64,000 bases of DNA from positions 1 to 64,000 of the forward strand of contig CAVKEB010000006.1 in assembly GCA_963655255.1 (NCBI GenBank), given 5' to 3'. The notes under the pieces are model-generated. The model saw nothing but the letters and a program-made list of their open reading frames with translations, made no database searches and was not told where the DNA came from. Positions 24,090-33,862 of this stretch are shown here, in pieces. The DNA comes from CAG-791 sp963655255 (GTDB taxonomy: Bacteria > Bacillota > Clostridia > Lachnospirales > Lachnospiraceae). Position 1 is the stretch's first letter. Each line of letters starts with the position of its first letter. Made by a program: the position numbers and the translations under genes.

Positions 24090-24586
24090 TGGCACAGTTC
24101 ATTGTGGGTGATGGGCTGGACAATTTTGTTGAGAGCCTGGAAGAGCTGAATGAGGCAACGGAAGATATCCTTGGAAGTGCAATCTATGAGGGAGCCAGAG
24201 TGGTGGCTGACAGCGTGAAGGCGGCAATCTATGCGCTTCCGACCGTGGATGATGCCTACGGGACGGAAAGCAAGCCGATCAAGGGACTGCGAAATTATCA
24301 GAAGCAGGGGCTGATTGACGGTATGGGCATTGCCTCCATGCGAAATGACAATGGCCTCCTGAATGTGAAGATCGGCTTTGACGGCTACAACGGACACGCT
24401 ACAAAAACATGGCCGAACGGGGAGCCGAACATGGTGATCGCAAGATCATTGGAGAGCGGAACGTCATGGAGGGAGAAGCATCCGTTTGTGACGAATGCGG
24501 TGGCAGGCTGCCGGGAGAAGGCAGAGAAAGCAATGGAAGATAAACTGAATGAAGAGCTGGAAAAAGCGCTCGGAGAAGGAGAATGA
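24089..24586 (+). CDS. HK97 gp10-like head-tail/tail component
   Basis: Encodes 165 aa. VESLEELNEATEDILGSAIY, the AIYEGARVVADSVKAAIYAL helix and the C-terminal PFVTNAVAGCREKAEKAMED match the pattern of HK97 gp10 family proteins. ATG 24089 overlaps the previous stop and has GAGGTG upstream. Confidence 0.85.
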   Translation: MAQFIVGDGLDNFVESLEELNEATEDILGSAIYEGARVVADSVKAAIYALPTVDDAYGTESKPIKGLRNYQKQGLIDGMGIASMRNDNGLLNVKIGFDGYNGHATKTWPNGEPNMVIARSLESGTSWREKHPFVTNAVAGCREKAEKAMEDKLNEELEKALGEGE

Positions 24587-24587
24587 G

Positions 24588-25190
24588 ATGGCATTGGCAG
24601 CAGGAAGAGTAACGATTGGTTTCAGCAATCCGTATGTGGCACTGCATAACGTAGTGGGGAAGGCATGTGCATATTCCAAGGCGAGGAAGCTGGCCAGAGG
24701 CGTGGATGTAAAACTTTCCCCGACTACGGACGATGGCAATGATTTCTATGCGGATAATACAGTGGCAGAGAGCGGATCCGGCATTCTGACCGGCGGGACG
24801 CTGTCGCTGACGGTGGACGGCCTGAATCCGGATGCGGAGGAGATGATTCAGGGCATTCCGGAGAAGGAAGACGGTGACGGAGGCTTTGAATACGGCGATG
24901 ATCAGCAGAAGCCGTATGTCTCTGTCGGATATATCCGTGAATGGAAGTCTAACGGGGAGATCGGCTATACCTTCTACGTCGTGAAGAAGGTAAAGTTCGC
25001 GGTGATTGAAGATTCCGCATCCACGAGGTCGGGCTCTGCCAACTACCAGACGCAGGCGCTGAGCGCTTCGATTTATCGGTGTGCGGATGAAAAGCATACC
25101 TGGAAGTATGTTTCGAAGGACTTCACCACCGAAGATGAAGCACTGACGGCCATGAAGAAGCTGATGGGCGTGACGGAGGAAGTAGCATGA
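24588..25190 (+). CDS. Major tail protein (phi13-type tail tube)
   Basis: Encodes 200 aa, starting MALAAGRVTIGFSNPYVALH after GGAGAAGGAG. The pattern PDAEEMIQGIPEKEDGDGGF and VGYIREWKSNGEIGYTFYVV is that of clostridial phi13-type tail tube proteins. It polymerises into the tail tube. Overlaps the chaperone gene by four bases. Confidence 0.9.
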   Translation: MALAAGRVTIGFSNPYVALHNVVGKACAYSKARKLARGVDVKLSPTTDDGNDFYADNTVAESGSGILTGGTLSLTVDGLNPDAEEMIQGIPEKEDGDGGFEYGDDQQKPYVSVGYIREWKSNGEIGYTFYVVKKVKFAVIEDSASTRSGSANYQTQALSASIYRCADEKHTWKYVSKDFTTEDEALTAMKKLMGVTEEVA

Positions 25191-25564
25191 GGATCCATGG
25201 AAAAGAACGGAAGTTCCTGTTTGGAATCGGGTCCTTCGGTGTTGTCGCAGAGTTGTGCGAAGACAATGATGTGACAAAGATCGGGAAGCTGCTGGGAGGA
25301 AATGATCTCCAGCAGCTTCGTGTTTTTTCCAGACTGGCATTGTCGATGAACCATGACTATGAGTACTCGAGGATCTATGAAGAGGACCGGAATTATACTC
25401 CTGACTGTCTGACGGAACAGGAACTTCGGACGCTGAGACCTTCCCGGCTTCCGGCACTGAAGGCGGAGATCATGGAGGCGATTGACGCCGGACTGAGCCG
25501 GGAAGTGGAGACGGAGGAAAATCGCGAAAAAAAACAGGAACCGGGGGACAGCGGATCACGATGA
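25187..25564 (+). CDS. Tail assembly chaperone, first frame
   Basis: Encodes 125 aa, with KFLFGIGSFGVVAELCEDND near the start. It lies between the tail tube and tape measure genes, where the lambda G-like chaperone is expected. A run of eight A (25527-25534) near the end, read GAA AAA AAA CAG, is a likely -1 slippery site. Slipping there joins this product to the frame at 25561 without any stop codon in between. Confidence 0.8.
   Translation: MRIHGKERKFLFGIGSFGVVAELCEDNDVTKIGKLLGGNDLQQLRVFSRLALSMNHDYEYSRIYEEDRNYTPDCLTEQELRTLRPSRLPALKAEIMEAIDAGLSREVETEENREKKQEPGDSGSR
25527..25535 (+). other. Probable -1 ribosomal frameshift site of the tail chaperone pair
   Basis: A8 followed by C. Two tandem AAA codons can re-pair one base back. 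The -1 frame continues TGTGGQRIT into MTVPWFLFYG. The same gene organisation (G and GT) is general in siphophages. Confidence 0.65.
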
Positions 25565-25746
25565 CCGTCCCCTGGTTTCTGTTTTACGGAAGGAAGCACT
25601 TCGGGATGCAGAAACAGGAGATCATGTGCACGAGATACGGCGAAATGATGGACATGATCGCATGTGAGGCCGTAGAGAATGGGACAGCCAGGGTAAAAAG
25701 AAAGGGACATTCGATCGGCTATGATGACATATTTGCATTGAATTGA
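25561..25746 (+). CDS. Tail assembly chaperone, frameshift extension
   Basis: A 61-codon frame in the -1 phase to the first chaperone gene, containing RKHFGMQKQEIMCTRYGEMM and DMIACEAVENG, the ending pattern of T-type extensions. Its own ATG lacks a ribosome site, so it is likely made mainly as a fusion by frameshifting. Confidence 0.75.
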   Translation: MTVPWFLFYGRKHFGMQKQEIMCTRYGEMMDMIACEAVENGTARVKRKGHSIGYDDIFALN

Positions 25747-25762
25747 GATTTGAGGGAAGAAA

Positions 25763-28753
25763 ATGGCAACTGGAATCGGACCGAAGATAGGACTTGACGG
25801 AGAAAAAGAGTTTAAGCGTGCGCTGTCAGAGATTACGCAGCAGTCAAAGACATTATCTTCAGAGCTCAAGCTTGTGAAATCAGGCTTTGATGATGAGACC
25901 AGTGCGCAGGAGAAAGCGGCCAAAACGGCGGAGGTTCTGAATAAGCAGATCGAGAACCAGCAGAAGCGGGTGGATCTGCTGAGGCAGAAGGTAGAAGAGT
26001 CGGCGAAGGAGTACGGCGAGAATTCCACGCAGACACTGAAATGGCAGGAGCAACTGAACAAGGCGGAAACTGCCATGAATTCCATGCAGAAGGAGCTGAA
26101 GGAAACAAAAACCGGCGTAAAGGATGTCGGAGATGCCGAGGACAATGCTTCCAAGAAGACAACGGACTTCTGGAATATTGTCAAGGCGAATGTAACCAGT
26201 GAAGCGATTACTGCAGGAATCCAGAAAATTGTATCCGGGATCAAGAGCATTGCAGCGTATTCCAAAGATGCGTGGATGGAGATAGATGAAGGATCCGACA
26301 CGATCGTTACCAAGACAGGAGCTTCCGGCGAAGCCCTGGATGATATGGTCGGGAGGATGAAGGACCTTGCAACTAACATTCCGACAGATTTCGCAACGGC
26401 CGGAACCGCGATCGGTGAGGTAAATACCAGGTTCGGATTGACTGGAGATGCCCTGCAGGATCTTTCCAAGCAGTTTATTGAGTTTGCCGATATTAACGGA
26501 ACGGATGTGAACAGTTCCATTGATTCCGTGCAGAAAGCAATGTCGGCGTTCGGAGTGGAAACCAAAGATGCCGGAAAACTCCTGGATACGATGAACAAAG
26601 TCGGCCAGGATACCGGCGTGTCCATGGATACGCTTTCATCCCTCATGGTCTCCAATGCGACGGCATTTCAGGATCTTGGCCTGAACGCGGCAGATGCGGC
26701 AAACCTTCTCGGAACACTGGAAAAATCCGGCGTGGACACTTCGACAGTTATGACCGGACTCTCGAAAGTGCAGAAGAAGGCCATGCAGGACGGCGTGGAT
26801 TCACAGACTGCCCTGAAGAATGCACTTTCCTCTTCCCAGAGTGCGATTGATATCTTCGGCAGCAAAGCAGGCCCGAAACTTTACAAAGCGTTTCAGAATG
26901 GCACTTTGTCCGTGAAGGATTTCACGGAGTCCACGCACAGCCTGAATGACAATCTGAACAACGTATCGGAGACGTATGAGGCGACGCTGGATCCGATGGA
27001 TGAGTTCACAACGGCCCAGAATGAACTGAAAACAGTCGGCGCCACTCTTGTGGATATCGTTCTTCCGAAGTTTACGCCGCTTCTTCATACGATCATAGAT
27101 AAGGTGAAAGAGATTGATCTGGATGAACTTGCGGATAAGGCAGAGAAGCTGTCTGATGATCTGGCCGGGAAGTTCAGTGCAGCCTGTGATTTTGCTGCGG
27201 ATCACGGGAAGGAGCTGGGGATTGCCGTCGGAACAATTGTAGGAGCGCTGGTCACCCTGAAAGGCGTCAAAGCTGCAGAAAATATTGCGGACATCGGCTC
27301 ACAGCTGCTGTCGCTTGCAACGAATCCAGCGGCACTGGCGGCGGCAGGAATTGCTGCTGTAACAGCTGCGACGGTAGCGCTTGCAACGGAAATCCGTAAT
27401 TCGGATCCGGCATATCAGCAGTATAAGGCAGATATGGATTCCATTTCTCAGGCGCTGAAGGATGCAACAAGCGCGAATGACAGCCTCTCCAGCTCTCTTT
27501 CTTCTGCATCAGCAGATATCGCAACACAGGGGGCGGATCTCGATCTTTGGAAAAACAAGCTGAACGAGTGCTTCGATTCTCAGGGAAATCTGAAGGCAGG
27601 ATGTGAAGAAACTGCGAATGTGATTATCGGACAGTTGAATTCCGCAATGGGAACAGATTATTCCGTTTCAGCCAGCGGGTTCATTCAGAACACGGACGGA
27701 TCCCGGGTATCACTGGAGCAATTGAATGACACAATCGATGCGACCATAGAAGCAATGAAGCGCCAGGCTCTTCAGGAGGCATTGAAGAGCAGCTATACGG
27801 ATGCACTGCAGGCACAGGCAGAGGCGCAGCAGGCGCTGACATCAGCAGTGGATGCATACAACAATGCAGTGACCGAAGGAAATCCGCATCTGGATGAATA
27901 CCGTGAGAAGTTGGTGGAAGCATCGGATGCGGCCGGTCGGGCTAATGAGACGGTGGCCGGGCTTTCCAATACGATGAGTATGGCGGCGGATACGGCAAAC
28001 TATTCCGAGGAGCAGGTAGAAACCGCTTTCGGCGGAATTTCATCAAGCGCGGAGTGGGCGGGAGCAGCCTATCAGGCATATGCGTATACGGCCACGGAAT
28101 CCGCGAACACTGTTGAACTTGTCAATGGGCAGGTGCAGGAATCCACGTCCGGAATGAGTGATTCCGTGAGAAGCAGTGTGGACAGCACAAAAGGGGCATG
28201 GGAAAAAATTCCGTCCACGATGGACAAGGTGGCCTCAAGTTCATCTTCCAATACGGCGAAAATCTCCAAAGATGCGTCCAAAATGCAGTCGGATATTTCA
28301 AGCAGCATTGCAACGGCATCCGGCAACATGAAGAGCGGCGTGAGCAGCATGGAATCTTCCGTGAGGAATGCAAAATGGGAGTGGCCGCATATCGAACTGC
28401 CCCATTTTTCAATCAGCGGAGAGTTCAATCTGTTTCAGGGACAGATCCCGCACGTCAATGTGGAATGGTATGCCAAGGCCATGCACGATGGCATGATTTT
28501 GAATTCTCCGACGATATTCGGATATCAGAACGGAAAACTTCTGGGAGGCGGAGAGGCAGGACCGGAGGTTGTTGTAGGTGCCAATAATCTGGTTGATATG
28601 ATCGGCAAGGCGGTTGCGCAGAATACATACGATTATGGAGGGTTCAACATTGTGATCAATGCGGCACCCGGGCAGAGTGAAGAGCGTATTGCAGAACTGG
28701 TGGAGGAGAATATCAATGATGCGGTTGCAAGGAAAAGGATGGTGTATGCATGA
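25763..28753 (+). CDS. Tape measure protein
   Basis: Encodes 996 aa. The N-terminus (IGLDGEKEFKRALSEITQQS) and the following coiled coils, then the phage-tail segment DDMVGRMKDLATNIPTDFAT, are typical of TP901-type tape measures that set tail length. A hydrophobic patch lies around residues 490-550 (AVGTIVGALVTLKGVKAAEN, AALAAAGIAAVTAATVAL). The C-terminal region is rich in serine. It is the longest gene of the phage. It overlaps the Dit gene by four bases. Confidence 0.95.
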   Translation: MATGIGPKIGLDGEKEFKRALSEITQQSKTLSSELKLVKSGFDDETSAQEKAAKTAEVLNKQIENQQKRVDLLRQKVEESAKEYGENSTQTLKWQEQLNKAETAMNSMQKELKETKTGVKDVGDAEDNASKKTTDFWNIVKANVTSEAITAGIQKIVSGIKSIAAYSKDAWMEIDEGSDTIVTKTGASGEALDDMVGRMKDLATNIPTDFATAGTAIGEVNTRFGLTGDALQDLSKQFIEFADINGTDVNSSIDSVQKAMSAFGVETKDAGKLLDTMNKVGQDTGVSMDTLSSLMVSNATAFQDLGLNAADAANLLGTLEKSGVDTSTVMTGLSKVQKKAMQDGVDSQTALKNALSSSQSAIDIFGSKAGPKLYKAFQNGTLSVKDFTESTHSLNDNLNNVSETYEATLDPMDEFTTAQNELKTVGATLVDIVLPKFTPLLHTIIDKVKEIDLDELADKAEKLSDDLAGKFSAACDFAADHGKELGIAVGTIVGALVTLKGVKAAENIADIGSQLLSLATNPAALAAAGIAAVTAATVALATEIRNSDPAYQQYKADMDSISQALKDATSANDSLSSSLSSASADIATQGADLDLWKNKLNECFDSQGNLKAGCEETANVIIGQLNSAMGTDYSVSASGFIQNTDGSRVSLEQLNDTIDATIEAMKRQALQEALKSSYTDALQAQAEAQQALTSAVDAYNNAVTEGNPHLDEYREKLVEASDAAGRANETVAGLSNTMSMAADTANYSEEQVETAFGGISSSAEWAGAAYQAYAYTATESANTVELVNGQVQESTSGMSDSVRSSVDSTKGAWEKIPSTMDKVASSSSSNTAKISKDASKMQSDISSSIATASGNMKSGVSSMESSVRNAKWEWPHIELPHFSISGEFNLFQGQIPHVNVEWYAKAMHDGMILNSPTIFGYQNGKLLGGGEAGPEVVVGANNLVDMIGKAVAQNTYDYGGFNIVINAAPGQSEERIAELVEENINDAVARKRMVYA

Positions 28754-29448
28754 GGTCAATCGTATTCAATGGCCGCTCTCTTGCGGATTTTAAGTGTCTG
28801 GTGGATGAACGCAGCTCTCTGGTTCATCCGGAGATGGATATGCAGAAGGTAGAGGTCCCCGGAAGAAACGGGGAACTCTATTTGTCCAATCACAGATACA
28901 AGAACCTGACCATCACTTACAGCTGCATGATCGACAAGACATTTTACGAGAACTATAACCCGATGATGTCCTTTCTTTTACAGGATGGGGGATATCACCG
29001 GCTGGAAGGGAATGCGGAGAAGGAATTCTTCCGGATGGCGCGGTTTACAAAGTCATCGGACCCTGTTGTGGGTGATTTTTTCCAGCGGGGGACCTTTAAG
29101 CTGTCGTTCGACTGCAAACCGCAGAAATGGAGAAAAGATGGAGAAAAGCCGACAGTTTTTACCGGGAACGGGGTGCTGTACAACGAGTTTTTATATCCTG
29201 CGAAGCCCCTGATCCGCATCTACGGATATGGAACGGTGAAGATCGGAAGCGGCGCCATCACGGTTTATGATGACGGTGAATATGTCGATGTGGATTGTGA
29301 CATCAAGGATGCCAGCCGGGGATCGTTAAACATGAATTCGGCGATCAGCGTGGGAACATGGCCGGAACTGGCAGGCGGAGAGAATCGCATAGAAATACCG
29401 TCTACCGTATCCAAAATTGAAATTACACCGAGGTGGGTGACGATATGA
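28750..29448 (+). CDS. Distal tail protein (Dit)
   Basis: Encodes 232 aa. VEVPGRNGELYLSNHRYKNL, the region VGDFFQRGTFKLSFDCKPQK and GTVKIGSGAITVYDDGEYVD fit the Dit family, whose hexamer forms the hub between tail tube and tip. Located after the tape measure as expected, and coupled to the next gene by ATGA. Confidence 0.9.
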   Translation: MRSIVFNGRSLADFKCLVDERSSLVHPEMDMQKVEVPGRNGELYLSNHRYKNLTITYSCMIDKTFYENYNPMMSFLLQDGGYHRLEGNAEKEFFRMARFTKSSDPVVGDFFQRGTFKLSFDCKPQKWRKDGEKPTVFTGNGVLYNEFLYPAKPLIRIYGYGTVKIGSGAITVYDDGEYVDVDCDIKDASRGSLNMNSAISVGTWPELAGGENRIEIPSTVSKIEITPRWVTI

Positions 29449-31265
29449 TACCGATTTTGTATGAAAAAACAGAGACGAAGTTTGAAACACAGGGAATTGG
29501 TTGTTTATCGGATGTGATCTCCTGTACGGTGACGGAAGAAAGAAATGGATCTTTTGAACTGAAGATGATCTATCCGCTGGATGGACTGCATTATCCGGAT
29601 ATTCGGTATGGGCGGATTATTCTGGCCGTTCCCGCTGATGGCGCGCAGGCGGAACCGTTCGACATCTATAAGATCAGCAGGCCGATCGGCGGGAAAGTAT
29701 CGGTGTATGCCAGGCATATCAGCTATCGGCTGAGTTATACAGCAACTCTCCCGTGTGGGAATCAGACATCCGCAGCAGCGGCGCTGAATGCCCTGAAGGC
29801 CAATGCAGTAAGTGCCTGCCCGTTCACCTTTGAATCGGACAATTTCAAGGCCGGAACATTTCATAATGACAAAACGCAGTCCATCCGTTCCCTGTTGGGA
29901 GGGCAGACCGGATCTGTTCTGGACACTTTCGGCGGTGAATATCAGTGGAATCATTGGAAGGTGCGCCTTTGCGATGCGCGGGGATCGTCCCTTCCCGTAA
30001 CTCTTGAATACGGAAAGAACATTACTGACCTGACACAGGAAGAGAATATTGAATCAACCTACACGGCTGTCATTTGTACATGGTCCAAGGAACAGGAGGA
30101 CGGGACAAGGAAAGAAGTACATGGTGCATTGGTTTATACCAGCAATCATGAATTATTTCCGTATGACAGAACATTGGTTGTGGACCAGACAACTGAATAT
30201 GACGATGAGCCGTCTGCAGAACGCCTGACGCAGGATGCATCCAAATACATCACCGACAACAATGTGGGAGTGCCTAAGGTCAGCATTAAGGTATCGTTCA
30301 TCAATTTGAGAGATACGGAAGAGTATAAGAATGTGGCGCCGCTTCAGACGATTCACCTGTGTGACACCATCAAGGTCTGCTTTGAAAAACTTGGTGTAAA
30401 TGCTGCCGCGAAGGTCATTAAGACAGAATACAACGTACTGAATGAGCGATACAACTCTATTGAAGTAGGAGAAGCCAAGACATCGCTTGCGTCTACGATT
30501 GCCGGCACATCAGCGGAGATTGAAAAGGCCGAAAAAGACATTACGGCGGCTTACAAGTCAGAACTTGCAAAGGCCACGGCCATGATTACAGGAGGGCTCG
30601 GCGGATATGTCATTATCCGGCGAAATGAAGATACCGGGTATCCGGATGAAATTCTGATCATGGATCAGCCGGACAAGCAGACGGCAAAGAATGTGATCAG
30701 GATGAATAAGAACGGAATCGGTTTTTCCCAGAATGGATATAATGGACCGTTCAATTCAGCCTGGACGATCGACGGGGTGTTCAATGCTGCATATATCGGA
30801 ACAGGTATTCTGACTGCCATTACCATGCAGACAGCCAAGCCAGAAGAGGGTGTGGAACGTGTGGCAATTGAAAAGGGAACATCAGCAATTAAGGGATTTA
30901 CCGGAAATTCGCATCTGATCAACCTGATCGACATGATGAACGGAGACGATGACTCCGCGAATATGGTTCTGGATTGCAAAAATCTTTTGGCAATCCGCTC
31001 TCCGAAGATCGGTGTTGTGGCTCAGTCATATGGAACCGGGGAGGCGGAGGTTAAGCAGTGCATCACCGGAACATCACAGTACGTCACAAGTGTGGATAAA
31101 AACATGAACTTTGGCGAAGGTGAGCAGGGCACGCATGAAGGATATGTTTTTGATGGGGCGGTATTTTGTACACTTCCGGTTTATCTGGATGTCCATACGT
31201 CCGGGATCCAGTACATTAACGGCATGGTAGTGACGGAACAGGGGGCACATACTTATACGATCTGA
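29445..31265 (+). CDS. Tail-associated (Tal/gp18-like) baseplate hub protein
   Basis: Encodes 606 aa from ATG 29445 (GAGGTGGG upstream). The first 350 residues resemble prophage endopeptidase-tail proteins: ISCTVTEERNGSFELKMIYP, then DIYKISRPIGGKVSVYARHI and TLEYGKNITDLTQEENIEST. No separate lysin domain is evident; the C-terminal 250 residues are beta-rich and may contact fibres. It forms the tail tip hub. Confidence 0.85.
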   Translation: MIPILYEKTETKFETQGIGCLSDVISCTVTEERNGSFELKMIYPLDGLHYPDIRYGRIILAVPADGAQAEPFDIYKISRPIGGKVSVYARHISYRLSYTATLPCGNQTSAAAALNALKANAVSACPFTFESDNFKAGTFHNDKTQSIRSLLGGQTGSVLDTFGGEYQWNHWKVRLCDARGSSLPVTLEYGKNITDLTQEENIESTYTAVICTWSKEQEDGTRKEVHGALVYTSNHELFPYDRTLVVDQTTEYDDEPSAERLTQDASKYITDNNVGVPKVSIKVSFINLRDTEEYKNVAPLQTIHLCDTIKVCFEKLGVNAAAKVIKTEYNVLNERYNSIEVGEAKTSLASTIAGTSAEIEKAEKDITAAYKSELAKATAMITGGLGGYVIIRRNEDTGYPDEILIMDQPDKQTAKNVIRMNKNGIGFSQNGYNGPFNSAWTIDGVFNAAYIGTGILTAITMQTAKPEEGVERVAIEKGTSAIKGFTGNSHLINLIDMMNGDDDSANMVLDCKNLLAIRSPKIGVVAQSYGTGEAEVKQCITGTSQYVTSVDKNMNFGEGEQGTHEGYVFDGAVFCTLPVYLDVHTSGIQYINGMVVTEQGAHTYTI

Positions 31266-31275
31266 GGAGAAAACG

Positions 31276-31623
31276 ATGATTATTGACAGAAACGGGAAGA
31301 TTTATTCCGGCGTATATATGGGGTGCGGAACAATTGTACAGGATGGAGATTTTTCTATTTTTCTTCCGTATGAACGGTCAGAAGACTGCGTGAGAGCTGA
31401 AAAAATTCTGTCACTCAAGCGAAATCTGGCAGAAACGGATTATAAGCTGATGAAGCATATGGACGGAGCATTGACAGAGGAAGAATATAACGCCGTTAGA
31501 GATCAGCGGGCAGTCTGGAGAAAACAGATCAATGATCTGGAAGCAGAGATCAAGATGCCAGAGATTAGCCGCGTGGAAATGGATGAAGCGGAGAAAATCG
31601 CAATGAAGGAAGTGAAAAAATGA
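31276..31623 (+). CDS. Baseplate-region protein of unknown function, 115 aa
   Basis: MIIDRNGKIYSGVYMGCGTI forms a beta start; the second half is a charged coiled coil (KILSLKRNLAETDYKLMKHM and later NDLEAEIKM). Lies between Tal and the BppU-like gene and overlaps the latter by four bases. Probably a structural accessory; no family recognised. Confidence 0.6.
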   Translation: MIIDRNGKIYSGVYMGCGTIVQDGDFSIFLPYERSEDCVRAEKILSLKRNLAETDYKLMKHMDGALTEEEYNAVRDQRAVWRKQINDLEAEIKMPEISRVEMDEAEKIAMKEVKK

Positions 31624-32528
31624 CAGAGAATCATACACTGCAGCTAATCCCAGGAGGTGTCCCGTTAGTGCTTCACCTGTCGCAGTATGACGCGGACAGG
31701 GAATATATTTTCACACCGTATTACGGATCGTCCGCTTACGCCAAACAGAGCGGAGCTTCTGCCCTTCTCGAAGCAACAAAGCCGGATGGTACGGTCGTCG
31801 CGGACAGCATAACATATAACAGCGACGGAACTCTGCAGTTCACTGTGAAAGAATCCATGACGCAGGCAGCAGGAGATGTCAGAAGCAAGATTATCATTCA
31901 GGATTCTTCCGGGAACAGACTGGCATCTGCAAATGTGGTTTTTGCAGTGGACCGGGCCGGAATTGATACCTACGCGAGAATATCTGAGTCGGATCTTGAG
32001 CTGCTGCACGAGGCGGAGAAGAAACTGATCAGTCTGGATGAAAAGGCTACGGCAGCCGCAAATAGTGCCGCGGCAGCGGGAGCTTCAGAGGAGAATGCCA
32101 GAAACAGCCAGACAGAAGCAAAGGGATATGCAGACTCCGCATTGAAATCCGCCACCGCAGCAGGCAACAGCAAAAGCGCAGCGGCCAAAAGTGCGGAAAC
32201 CGCGGCGGCTGCGGCATCTGCGGCGGTCAAAAGTCAGGAAGCAGCAGGAAAGTCAGAGGAGAACGCAAAAACAAGCGCCTCGAAGGCCTCGGAATCCGCA
32301 TCTGCGGCATCAAAGAGTGAAGGCAATGCCGGAGCATCAGCGACAAGGGCCGAGGAAGCGGCAAAGAAAGCAGAAGCCGTCAGTGCCGTCAAAGTCGCAA
32401 CGAAGGACATTGCCGGGATTGTGAAGCCGGACGGCGCGACTATGGTTGTGGCAGCAGACGGAACATTATCAGCTCTGAAGATCGGGATAGATGAATCGAC
32501 CGGAGAGATATATACGCTTCTGGGGTGA
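31620..32528 (+). CDS. BppU-type baseplate upper protein with alanine/serine repeat stalk
   Basis: Encodes 302 aa. The N-terminal 115 residues, with LIPGGVPLVLHLSQYDADRE and the DVRSKIIIQDSSGNRLASAN segment, resemble the BppU N-terminal domain. A long alanine-, serine- and lysine-rich stalk (about 140-255; AAAKSAETAAAAASAAVK) of short repeats follows, as in tail fibre shafts. The end, GIDESTGEIYTLLG, resembles that of the gene at 33863. It likely links receptor-binding modules to the tail tip. Confidence 0.75.
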   Translation: MTENHTLQLIPGGVPLVLHLSQYDADREYIFTPYYGSSAYAKQSGASALLEATKPDGTVVADSITYNSDGTLQFTVKESMTQAAGDVRSKIIIQDSSGNRLASANVVFAVDRAGIDTYARISESDLELLHEAEKKLISLDEKATAAANSAAAAGASEENARNSQTEAKGYADSALKSATAAGNSKSAAAKSAETAAAAASAAVKSQEAAGKSEENAKTSASKASESASAASKSEGNAGASATRAEEAAKKAEAVSAVKVATKDIAGIVKPDGATMVVAADGTLSALKIGIDESTGEIYTLLG

Positions 32529-32532
32529 AGAT

Positions 32533-32829
32533 ATGAGAAGAGGAACAACGGTCAGGAAAGTATTTACCTTGACGGGCAACATAGATTTTTCGTCAATCAG
32601 GAGAGCCGTGGTGACAATAAAGCAGGGAAACGTCAGGCTCCATCAGAAAATTTCCTTTGATGCTGACGGAAAGGGCGAAGCAACGTTCCCGAGGGAGCAG
32701 ACCCTTCATCTTCGGCTGGGAGAATGCCAGGAACAGGCTGCAATGCTCATGGAAGACGGAACGGTGGTTGCGACCGATATTGTCCGCGATGTTGTCAGCG
32801 GAGACATTCTTTATGAGGGGGATCTTTGA
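32533..32829 (+). CDS. Small baseplate-associated protein, 98 aa
   Basis: MRRGTTVRKVFTLTGNIDFS and a beta-rich body with FDADGKGEATFPREQTLHLR. Its stop overlaps the next start by one base. The fold looks like a BppU N-terminal relative, but this is a weak impression. Confidence 0.55.
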   Translation: MRRGTTVRKVFTLTGNIDFSSIRRAVVTIKQGNVRLHQKISFDADGKGEATFPREQTLHLRLGECQEQAAMLMEDGTVVATDIVRDVVSGDILYEGDL

Positions 32830-33095
32830 TGGAAGGGGTACATCTGGAGATCAGAGGAGATCCGCAATATGCAGATCTATGTGTGGACATGGAACCGACA
32901 GGTGGCATTGGATTGAAGGTAGATGACAGCAGCGGTCCTAATGACTATGAGAAGCTCACGCATAAACCGAGCCTGAATGGGGTGATCATCCGCGGAGAGA
33001 AAACATTTGAGGATTACGGAGAAGGGACCCTCACCAATGCGGAAATCAAAGAAATCGTAGATAAGCAGTTTAAGGAAATCTTTGGAGGGAGATAA
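32829..33095 (+). CDS. Small baseplate-associated protein, 88 aa
   Basis: MEGVHLEIRGDPQYADLCVD, then NDYEKLTHKPSLNGVIIRGE and KTFEDYGEGTLTNAEIKEIV. The phrase KPSLNGVxIxGxKTxEDYG is common in short fibre-region proteins of clostridial phages. Start and stop overlap both neighbours by one base, so it is co-translated. Confidence 0.65.
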   Translation: MEGVHLEIRGDPQYADLCVDMEPTGGIGLKVDDSSGPNDYEKLTHKPSLNGVIIRGEKTFEDYGEGTLTNAEIKEIVDKQFKEIFGGR

Positions 33096-33850
33096 TGGCA
33101 CAGACCTATAAGAGAATTGACTATGACCAGTTGATTTTTCTGACCAACTATATTTTTCAGAAGCTGAAGGGAAGTTCGCTGAATGACAATACTACGTATA
33201 CACTGACGCAAGACGGAAAAGACGGGCATAAGCTGGTTTTTACTCCGTCCGTGGGGGATTCGGTAACCGTCACGATCCCGGATAATGATACAAAGTATTC
33301 AGCAGCCACAGATTCTGCAGATGGTCTTCTGACGGCGGCGCTGCACAAGCAGATCGGAGATAATGCCGGAGCAATCAAGAAGCTGCAGGATGCAGGAGCA
33401 GAAAAGAACGTCATTACTGCGGTCAAGGTAAACGGAACCGCAGTAACGCCGGATGCAAATCGGGCGGTAAACATCACTGTGCCGACCAAGCTGTCTGGCC
33501 TTACGAATGACAGCGAATTCCAGACTGCGAATGAAGTGAAGAAGGCAATCAGCAATGCGATGGCTGGAAAGGCAGGAGTTGATATTGTCGTATCTTCGAC
33601 CGTCCCCACTGCCGCGCCTTCCAATCCGGACACGATGCTGCATATCCGGTACGTGGCGCACACGCACACCGATGCGAACGACAGCTTTGATGAGTACATC
33701 TGGCTGAATTCAGAAAAGAAATGGGAGAAGATCGGAAATACGGACATTGATCTCAGCGGATATGTCAAAACGTCTGATATGAAGACGATGACCAACACGG
33801 AAATTCAGACTGCCGTAGATGAAGCATATACGATGGTCTTCGGAACCTGA
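33095..33850 (+). CDS. Tail fibre-like protein, 251 aa
   Basis: Begins MAQTYKRIDYDQLIFLTNYI, a common opening for tail fibre-region proteins in this phage group. It contains NNTTYTLTQDGKDGHKLVF-like beta strands, a coiled segment (LLTAALHKQIGDNAGAIKKL) and a second beta domain ending in VDEAYTMVFGT. Probably a trimeric fibre shaft or adaptor. Confidence 0.7.
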   Translation: MAQTYKRIDYDQLIFLTNYIFQKLKGSSLNDNTTYTLTQDGKDGHKLVFTPSVGDSVTVTIPDNDTKYSAATDSADGLLTAALHKQIGDNAGAIKKLQDAGAEKNVITAVKVNGTAVTPDANRAVNITVPTKLSGLTNDSEFQTANEVKKAISNAMAGKAGVDIVVSSTVPTAAPSNPDTMLHIRYVAHTHTDANDSFDEYIWLNSEKKWEKIGNTDIDLSGYVKTSDMKTMTNTEIQTAVDEAYTMVFGT

Positions 33851-33862
33851 TGGCAGAGAAAA

